Notes under the pieces: model-generated
Seen by the model: only the letters and a program-made list of their open reading frames with translations
Database searches by the model: none
What the model was told of the DNA's origin: nothing
NCBI RefSeq assembly: GCF_910592395.1
Contig: NC_088319.1
Location: 3,720,001 to 3,784,000 of the forward strand
Reading direction: 5' to 3'
Source: Lineus longissimus
Lineage: Eukaryota > Nemertea > Pilidiophora > Heteronemertea > Lineidae
DNA: 64,000 nucleotides
Position numbers and translations under genes: made by a program
Part shown: piece by piece, positions 1 to 10,500 of the stretch
Layout of the letters: every line of letters starts with the position of its first letter
Numbering within the stretch: position 1 is the stretch's first letter

Positions 1-1535
1 GACACGTTTTTCTACGTTTTAATCAATTAAAAGTCATGTGTGTCTCTGCCGTCTATTGTGGAAACACTGAAATATTGGGAAACGACCTGAGAGCTTTACA
101 ACGGGACATGGCCCGACAACTGAGCCGGTGAAAAGCGACATCTCGAACCACTGGAAGCACGCTCTTCAGAAATGACTTGAGTTACAAGTAATAACGAAAC
201 CCCTAGATAAATATGACCTTAGGCCAGATATGCATTGGATTTACATTGTCACGGTTCACATTTCACTCGTCACGAGCATGTTTGCTAACAGACTGCACCT
301 GACGAAGGGGTGAAAATGACATCGTAGTCGTGGTCCGCTCTCTAGAAATGACTTGTTTATTCTATAAACGACAACGTCAACTGTACGCGAATCCAACCTT
401 ATTGGTAGGCCTATTTAAAAAATACTCAACTTGCGAGTTCCAAGTTATCTCAGTGCGTGTTTGAGGTCTGCACCCAGTGAAAGATGTAATGTATTTCACC
501 GGCTGAGAATAATGAGATGAATGGGTTCTGGCAAAAAGCACAACGCCGACCTATTGCGGCCAGCACTGATGCAATTACAAGTCTAGTGTATAATGATGGA
601 TAACTACATGCAATATGTCGTGACAACTCTTGTCTCGTATAAACTGAGAGTGGTAAATACTGCATGTACATACAGAAGGGCTAGCTGTCCCCGGTGACAA
701 GCTTGCCTCCATTTTACTTTGTAAATCAATAACAAAATGTTAGAGCCAATAAAAACAGAAGTCATTTTATCGTCTCACTCTGCATATGTGACACAAACTG
801 GACTCGTGTGAAACCTTCTTTCATTTTCCGTCTTGATTTTCAATATTTCAATTCAGCATACGTCTGGCTTGCGATCACATCAGGCTGAAAGACAAAATGA
901 AACTTTTACGGGTCGTGTCAATTAAAGGCATCCACTGTGAGGGGGGGGGGGGCGGGCGGGGGCAACAGCTATAAATCAATGTTGAATATAAAAATTCTGA
1001 TACATTTCGCATCAGTGATGAACTTCTCAAAAAATGTGTCCTTTTTCATATGCCTTTGATCACGACACTCAACACTGGCAACGCATACGATCACTAATAA
1101 AGCCTCAAACTGTCTCGAAAAATCGGCAGCTCTGGGTCAACTCGAATTGATATTTCTGAGGTGAAAAGGATTTGAATCTGTGGGCCTGAGGACAAGCATA
1201 TCAAAATGTCCTCCATGATGTGTTCGCGTGTACTAGCCAATCAGATCCACGGATTCCGACTAGAGGTACGATGTGATGTGATATATTTAAGTCACTAAAT
1301 AGTGTTCAAAGTGTCGTCCTTCAACCCCAGAACGTTTTAGAGCTTTCAGAACTGGTGAAGTGCAGGCTTTGAAAGTCACCGAGTAACTCTTGGCCAGTGC
1401 TGCGGCTATTGGTCATTTATTCGTCTTTGTTCTTCATTGCTACCATTCAATTATCACGAGATTCATGATCAAATCCGCTCTACAAATTAATCTTTGACCA
1501 TGTTGCATTGCATTGTAACTAAACAGCGAAATATA
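1..1535. other. Non-coding stretch, no gene seen
   Basis: I see no convincing exon here. A G-run lies near 942-953. Because the adjacent Ig-receptor gene is transcribed toward this end, the region may hold its 3' UTR or a further terminal exon, but no matching splice acceptor with an open frame stood out. Confidence 0.4.
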
Positions 1536-4500
1536 TCAACACAACTCAGGAAGGGCGTGACTGTATTCTCTTACCGTGATGTTCAAGTCAGCATATGGAT
1601 TTTCCATTTCGTCATACGGATTTTCACCGCCGTCTAAAAAAGAGTAATGTTTGTGTGAATGTTATTATAATTCAAGGATTAGCCGCACGCTTGATCATGC
1701 AAAAGTTAAAAGGTTGATTCCGTCACTTGGTTGGAGAGGAGCCATTGTTAACCTCACCTAAAGGAAATAGATAAGTAAGAGCGACATCATTCTCTGAGCA
1801 ATGCTGCCCCCCCCCCCCTCACTCCCCTGGCCGAAAACTATGACATTAGTTTCATATATATGTACATGTTCAAGATAATTGAGAAGCGTATGTTGCATAG
1901 GCAACAGCGGGTATTTTGTACTTACATGTTAAGCTTGCGACTACTTACCTTCCACGGGATTCTGTTGAGGAAAATTAACATAAACCGGTTCATGTGGAGT
2001 ATCGCCACCTAGGTGTGGAAAGAGGAAACTTTGGTATTGTATAATGAGTATTTGTATTTTATAACTTTATATCATTCTGTAGTCGTGAATGTACTGTACA
2101 TATCAAACATAATGTAGATACAATGCATCATAATAACGACATACATCACCAGTCTGCACCATCTAGCTTGCGACTACTTACCTTCCACGGGATTCTGTTG
2201 AGGAAAATTCACATAAACCGGTTCATGTGGAGTATCGCCACCTAGGTGTGGAAAGAGGAAACTTTGGTATTGTATACTGAGTATTTGTATTTTATAACTT
2301 TATATCATTCTGTAGTCGTGAATGTACTGTACATATCACACATAATGTAGAAACAATGCATCATAATAACGACATACATCACCAGTCTGCACCATCTTGG
2401 TTTTCCGAGAATTGGTTTAGCATTGTGGACGCCTGTACATCATGTACATGGTTACATAGTTCCGTTTTCAAGAAGTATTACACTCATGAAAAAAAGTGTT
2501 ACTCACAAACCAGCACCCCATTTACACCAAACCCACAACATACCAGTACCCACACAATCCGATTTTTATACCTCGAACAGCCCGCGCCACGGGTATATGC
2601 TAGTAACGACAATGCCACATACTACACGATTTATCTTCAATTTGCGAAAACTGAAAATGTTACCTTCAAATGCCCTGTTGACGACGTTCATGTATAAAGG
2701 GTCATGAAATACCGAATCAGCTCGCGTGGTGCCAGTTTTCCCGTCAGCATGATTTGATTCATCGGGTTTATTTCGACCTTGAACATAAATAAACCAGGTC
2801 GAAACAGGTATTACTAAGATTTCAGCCAAATCTGAAAAGTTCCTGTGCTGTCTAGTGTAGCAACTATAAAAATATTACAAAAACATTGTTAATCTTGTAC
2901 TTGTATATGAAAGTGAATATATCATGAATCGAACTATATAATAATCGTAGAAGAATCATATCGAGTCTTTCGCGCTGGGAGTATTCTCTCTAAACTCACC
3001 AGCAAAGCATGCCATGTTCCTCCTATGTAGCACGACGACAACCACCACCACCATTGCTACCAGGATGACGACGGCGACAACCACGCCAACTATCATGCCA
3101 CCATCAGGACTGCTTCCAGCCGGCACGGCCTGTTTAGGATGCAATTGACCAGAACTATAAACAACATCATCGGCAATGTACAAATCCATGTAGAAAACAT
3201 AGGTCGTGGTCTCGTTTGTCACATTAACTCTGTAAGTTGATGTCGTTGGATCATGGATGGTGAAGCGAACCCCGCCGCATCCAGACGTTTTTGGTGTCTG
3301 ACTCGGCCCACAGAACTTGAGCTGGAAACTTGTGTACTCCCGAATCTGCGGCACGAACACCACAGTCACCAGTCTCCCGTTACGGGTTATCGTAAACGTC
3401 GGGACAGCTGAAAAGGTGATTAATGTTTATGATTGGAAATATCATGATAGATTCAAGAGTCGCAAAGGCGCCAAATTGGGGGAAATGAACCAAAATATAC
3501 ACCTTTCTTTCATTTCTGTCATTTCCATTAAAAAAAAACATCTGCACCGGAAAATATTTGATAATAGGAACTCAGCCAGGAAGTCAAAAAATACAGTTAT
3601 ATCTTATGTTTTCAACTTGCCCTCGTGCTGTAGTTCAAAAACAAAATATGATATTCCAACGGGATTAGTCACTTTGACGGTGTAGTTTCCATAGTCTTGA
3701 GTCCCTACAGATCCCTTGCTCAGTGTGTATGTCCCATTTACTTCCGCATGGATGAAGTTTTCCCCAGTTGCCATCTTGTGATTTGGGTGATACCACGTAA
3801 CATTCGTTGGTCGAGGGTTGACGATGACGTGGAGTGTAAACCTGACTGGTCGTAATGGTTTGCTTTTAATGGTGAGGAGTCTCAGCAGATTGGGATCCCA
3901 TTTTGCTTTGTATGCAAGTGCACGAAACTGGACATTGAGAACAACTTTTAAATCATCTGAGCATAAACTTGAAACCCGCCAAGTCTCGTCCGTAAGTGTG
4001 AGTCATAATGTAAATTATGGAGAAAAACTAGCCCGTGGAAAGGTCGTCGCAATCACGTATTTCAAATACATATTTCAAATAAATCCGAGGGCATGGCCAT
4101 ACATTGTAACTAACCTAACGGACATCAATTCATCAGTCAAACCCAAGGCATGACCTCTAGTTAAATGCATAGACTCTGCACACCCTGAATGATAGAGCTG
4201 TCTTGGGAACATGATATATATGGAGTTCCTGTATGGAGCACTTGATGTAATTTGACATTCTTAGACGACGGGCTAATAATATTCATTATACATATATTAC
4301 TTGCAAACCATGTTTAGACCAATTTGGAGTCCCATATTACTTGCTAATCAATATAACAATATAAAAATTAGACCAATTTAAAGATTTACATGCAATGCTT
4401 AGAAATATATTGAAACAGTTCTGCAAGTTCTTCGTCCTCACATAAAACATCCAATTTTAAGGATGCATCAGCTACACCACCTGGAGAATAGTTGACCGTA

Positions 4501-7500
4501 CATGTTAATACATTTTACAGTATATTACATTCGCTTCAACTACTGGGGAGAAACACTGTAACATATGATGTAAACTTCACTGTTTTGCAGAACTGATACG
4601 TACAATAATTAACTGTAGTTGTCTGTTCCATCTGGAATAACCCATCACGAGCCTCGCATTTGAACACAGCCTGTGTGTCCAACCTATTGGCTGTCACAAC
4701 CAAAGTACTCTTTCGAATCCTGCCATTGTATTCTGCCGCCCTGTCTTCAGATGTTATCCCCGACGTCAGTTGCTCCCAGGTTCCTCCTTTCCTCTTCCGG
4801 TGGAAGGTTACATTCGCAACCGGGTTGGCGCTGTTTGTCTCACAGATGATCGTGATCAGTTTCCCCTCGTAGATTACTGTCGGTGGTTTTCGTAGCAAAG
4901 TTATCTTTGATGGGTTAACTGCAAGTGGAAGGCGGAGTGATGTTCTGAACAGAATGGTAGGTAACGCATAGATTGCACGAAACAAACTGATATGCATGTT
5001 GGGTTTATAACCTGCTGTCGAGGGTGTGTTTGCTATTTTTCATCGAATAATCTCCATCACGGTAAAGATGTTTCGAAAACATGTTCAGAAATGCGTTATT
5101 TGCGAATGAGTTGCTGTGTTCTTGATATTGACGTTTAATACCACATGTTGTCGTTCGAATTTGCTGCCAGAACTTTTAAATCCATTTACAGTAAATTCAT
5201 ATTCTATCGTACGTTGTTCATCTACTCATATTTTTACAAACATTCTTGTAAGAATGGAACAAATAACTACATGTACCAGTACATAACGATGACTCATCTA
5301 ACTTTTTGGAAGCTTCTCTGACTTCTTAACGGTTTCTCCAACTTTTCGCTGATTTATTAGTCGTCGCAATCACGTATTTCAAATATATATTTCAAATAAA
5401 TCCGAGGGCAAGGCCATACATTGTAACTAACCTAACGGACATTAATTCATCAGTCAAACCCAAGGCATGACCTCTAGTTAAATGCATAGACTCTGGACAC
5501 CCTGAATGATAGAGCTGTCTTGGGAACATGATATCTATGGAGTTCCTGTATGGAGCACTTGATGTAATTTGACATTCTTAGACGACGGGCTAATAATATT
5601 CATTATACATATATTACTTGCAAACCATGTTAAGACCAATTTGGAGTCCCATATTACTTGCTAATCAATATAACAATATAAAAATTAGACCAATTTAAAG
5701 ATTTACATGCAATGCTTAGAAATATATTGAAACAGTTCTGCAAGTTCTTCGTACTCACATAAAACATCCAATTTTAATGATGCATCAGCTACGATACCTG
5801 GAGAATAGTTGACCGTACATGTAAATACATTTTACAGTATACATGTATTACATTCGCTTCAACTAATGGGGAGAAACACTGTAACATATGATGTAAACTT
5901 CACTGTTTTGCAGAACTAATACGTACAATATACATTAACTGTAGTTGTCTGTTCCATCTGGAATAACCCATCACGAACCTCGCATTTGAACACAGCCTGT
6001 GTGTCCAACCTATTGGCTGTCACAACCAAAGTACTCTTTCGAATCCTGCCATTGTATTCTGCCGCCCTGTCTTCAGATGTTATCCCCGACGTCAGTTGCT
6101 CCCAGGTTCCTCCTTTCCTCTTCCGGTGGAACGTTACATTCGCAACCGGGTTGGCGCTGTTTGTCTCACAGATGATCGTGATCAGTTTCCCCTCGTAGAT
6201 CACTGTCGGTGGTTTTCGTAGCAAAGTTATCTTTGATGGCTTAACTGCAAGTGGAAGGTGGAGTGATGTTCTGAACAGAATGGTAGGTAACGCATAGATT
6301 GCACGAAACAAACTGATATGCATGTTGGGTTTATAACCTGCTGTCAAGGGTGTGTTTGCTATTTTTCATCGAATAATCTCCATCACGGTAAAGATGTTTC
6401 GAAAACATGTTCAGAAATGCGTTATTTGCGAACGAGTTGCTGTGTTCTTGATATTGACGTTTAATACCACATGTTGTCGTTCGAATTTGCTGCCAGAACT
6501 TTTAAATCCATTCACAATAAATTCATATTTTATCGTACGTTGTTCATCTACTCATATTTTTACAAACATTCTTGTAAGAATGGAACAAATAACTACATGT
6601 ACCAGTACATAACGATGACTCATCTAACACTTTTTGGAGGCTTTTCTGACTTCTTAACGGTTTCTCCAACTTTTCCCTGATTTTTCCGACAAAAGTGTGA
6701 CTTTGTCCGACTTTTCCCCGAAATGTCGGATTTCTAGGGAAAACAAGTTAGAGAAACCGTAAAGATGTCGGAAAAAGCCTCCTACATGAACTAGTGTTAG
6801 TCAGCACATCAGATTCTCGATTCTGTACAAGTTGGTTCATCTACTCACATTTTACATACATTGTGGTATCGGTATTTGTCGTAAAGACATGACCAGTCAG
6901 GGAGTAGATGGACGCACATCTTACAGCTTCACCATTCATTGCCTTTGTTGCAGTTAAAGACCACTCACTGATCCTCATCTTTCCACCATACACACCATTC
7001 CTCTCGGATGATGATATTCCGGTTGTAACATCTTGCCACCGAGGACCACTACTATATTGATACCACTTGATGTAGGTAACTGGATTACTCTCATCCGTCT
7101 CACATGTGAACTTCTTTACCTGACCAGCCTGGACAGCAGCGGTCGGGTTATTGAGAAAGGAAACCTTGGTGTTTGAAACTGAAAAGGAATGGCTAGAAAT
7201 TATCTTCGCCTTCTTTTCCATATTTTTATCTATCGGCACAAACAATACTTTAAAATGGCCGAGTTAGAGGTTTATAACAATTTCCTCACGCTCTTAATGC
7301 AGAAGTAGACTGAAATTTCGCAAGAGATAAAACGTACACGTTACACTGTATGTCTTCCTGCTTGAAGTCATATCCAAGGTGGGATACCCAGTGACCTTCG
7401 CCTCGCAGTAGTACTCAGCCTGGTTGTCTTCTTCGGCCATCACCCTGTCTTGACCTTGGATGACCTCTCCTGGTGTTCCGCCTGACCTCTTGAAGTAGAT

Positions 7501-10500
7501 CTTCACGGTCGGGGTCGGGTTGCCGCCAGCGACTGTGCAGGTGAACTTGTCCTTCTCCCCAACATAGGACGCGGTCTTTCCCGATGACACGACCACGGAA
7601 TCAGGTTTGTCTGAAACGATGATGCTGCAGTTATATTGGGAGCAGCTACACTCAAGCTTTTAGCTCATTTTATAATTGACGCATAGCCTTGCCGTTTCGA
7701 ATTTGAACACAGCCTGTGTATCCAACCTATTGGCTGTCACAACCAGACTACTCTGCCGAATCCTGCCGTTCTATTCTGCAGCCCTGTCTTCAGATCTTAT
7801 CCCCGATATCAGCTGGTCCCAGGCTCCCCTTCTTCTCTTCCGGTGGAACTGGATATCAGCAAACGGGTTGGCGCTATCAGTCTCACACGTAATCGCGATC
7901 GACTTCCCCTCGTAGATCGATGTTGGTGGTTTTTCCGGCATAGTTATATTTAATGGGTTAACTACAAGTGGAAGGTGGAGTGATGTTCTGAACAGAGTGA
8001 GGTAACGCATAATTTTTGTTCGTAAGATTGCACAAAAGAAACTGATTTGCATGTTGCATGTTTCTCTAACGTTTCCCTGATTTATCCGACAAAAGTCTGA
8101 CATTATCCGACTTCTCCCTGAAAGGTCGGATTTCTCAGGAAACAAAGTGAGAGAAACCGTTAAGAAGTAGGAAAAAGCCTCCTACTAGTGTTAGTCAGCA
8201 CTTCAGATTCTCGGGTTCTGTACGAGTTGGTTCATCTACTCACATTTTACATACATTGTGGTATCGGCCTTTGTCATTAAGTCATGACCAGTCAGGGAGT
8301 AGATGGACGTACATCTTATCGTTGTACCATTCATTGCCTTTGTGCAGTTACAGACCACTCACTGATCCTGATCTTTCCACCGTACACACCATTCCTCCTG
8401 GATGATGAGATTCCGGTTGTGACATCTCGCCACAAAGAACCAGTAATATGTTGATACCACTTGATGTAGGTAACTGGGTTACTCTCATCCGTCTCACATG
8501 TGAACTTCTTAACCTGACCAGCCTGGACAGCAGCGGTCGGGTTATTGAGAAAGGAAACCTTGGTGTTTGAAACTGAAAACGAAACGCTAGAAATTATCTT
8601 CGCCTTCTTTTCCATATTTTTATCTATCGGGATAAACAATACTTTAAAATGGCCGAGTTAGAGGTTTATAACAATTTCCTCACGCTCTTAATGCAGAAGC
8701 AGACTGAAATTTTGCAAGAGATAAAACGTACATGTTACGCTGTATGTCTTCCTGCTTGAAGTCATATCGAGGGCGGGATACCCAGTGACCTTCGCCTCGC
8801 AGTAGTACTCAGCCTGGTTGTCTTCCTTGGCAATCACCTTCTCTTGACCTTGGATGACCTCTCCTGGTGTTCCGCCTGACCTCTTGAAATAGAGCTTCAC
8901 GGTCGGGGTAGGGTTGCCGTCAGAGACTGTGCAGGTGAACTTGTCCTTCTCCCCAACATAGGACGCGGTCTTTCCTGATGACACGACAACGGAGTCAGGT
9001 TTGTCTGAAACGATGATGCTGAAGTTATATTGGGAGCAGCTACACTCAAGCTTTTAGCTCCCTTTATAATTGACGCCTAGCCTTGCCGTTTCCTTTTGCA
9101 CTTTTATGGAGGAGGCCTACATGTCTAAATGAGCTAATGAATTAGACACGGACTGACACTGATTCTAAAATCTCACAATGTCTAGTATTGATGCGGATAA
9201 TTCAGTTTGAGAGAGAATGAAGTATATCTATTGGAAATCTTAGAGGCTTTTTGACATTTTCGTTTTTATTACAGTGTACATTGTGACCGTGTATGAGCAT
9301 TGGTAGTCTACAGTAAACGAGGGCAGAAATTTAGAGCATGACTTTTTTTCCTGCGGTGATAAGTACTAACACGCTGTGTATTGCATTGTTGGGGATCCCC
9401 TTCCCCAGTTTCAACCTCGTGATGAGATAGTTTGCCATAGTAAGTTTTAGTTCGTGTTTTACCCCTTTAATCTCTGCTCAGCCTCACTAGCTACGACCCT
9501 CCAAGCCAACGGGTTTGTTTTAGATAATGACCGAAGAGGCAATAAGCTATCAATTCTGTAGTTTTACATTGTTTCAACAGTAATGTCGTCATAGGTTCTA
9601 TTGCAATAAGACCCATGTCACTTAAACACTCCCATAAATTTTCCAACCGAATTATGAACAACTAGCAGCCGTTTATAAGAAAGCCGAGCTCATTCCGTTT
9701 TAGTTTGGTTGACATGAACGGTTTACTGAGCAGACTAGAATTTCTATTGAACTTGCCTGGCCTTTTTAATTTGTATTCACCACATGGACATGTCAAAATT
9801 CACCAACGAAGAGCAATAAGTAAACATCAGTTTGGGCATTGAAATGTCGCAATTATATTTTTTCAACTGGCCCACATATACATGTATATGCATTCTGGTG
9901 TTTCAACAAGGAAGTACGATGGACATCTTATTTCTAGTGTCAATAGTGTTTCTCACATTGTGTCTTCATGTGTAAAATGCCACTTAGAGTGGTCAAAAGG
10001 TTTATTTATGGTTCGAATGGGAAAATATGGAAAAATTATCATGACTTACAATAAACGACTAATGTCTTGTCACTACTTGGACCAAACCCGACATCATTTC
10101 TCGCCACACATTTGTAAACACCAGCACTCTCTTTTGTCACTTGGAAGTCGTAACTCGATGATGTTGTAACCTTTGTACCATCTTTGTACCAATCGTAGGT
10201 ATCTCCAGGAGGCGAGGCCACACACTTCAAGTTGAGCTGTATTCCAGCAATGACTGGTCCATATGGGAAACTGGTGATCTGTGGCGTGCCTGGGTGCGCT
10301 GAAAAATTTCATTTGATTGTATGAGGGTGGTTTGGAATACCAACGCCCTTCTCGTATCGTGACTTAGACTGGCAAATAGTGGTCAATTTTGTTTGCCTCT
10401 GTCTTTCACTTAATCGTGGTATTTTACTTGGCTTCTATATTTTTCACGATGCACTGACAGCACGACTCAATACAATGATACTCTGGCCATTGAAGTATTG

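Larger units (their letters stand above)
1932..2397. repeat. Tandem duplication, 2 x 233 bp
   Basis: Units 1932-2164 and 2165-2397 are almost identical and run without spacer. Each carries one copy of the 60-nt cytoplasmic exon with its acceptor and donor, so the duplication created exon 15 from exon 14 or the reverse. Confidence 0.9.
4043..6688. repeat. Tandem duplication, 2 x about 1.32 kb, each with one Ig exon
   Basis: Sequence from 4043 recurs from 5360 (offset 1,317 bp) with few differences and runs to about 6688. The first unit stops inside a MITE-like sequence at about 5359, the second runs further into it, so the junction probably lies within that element. Each unit carries a type c Ig exon (4918-4604; 6244-5927). 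Confidence 0.88.

Noticed and set aside
1700-1760. Possible extra cytoplasmic exon after acceptor TTTCCTTTAG near 1762
   Set aside because: The frame meets a stop after 11 codons, and the only donor gives a phase that does not fit the next exon.
2356-2829. Overlapping open frames on both strands near 2.4-2.8 kb
   Set aside because: They fall in the intron between the TM exon and the first mini-exon, with no fitting splice borders in phase 1.
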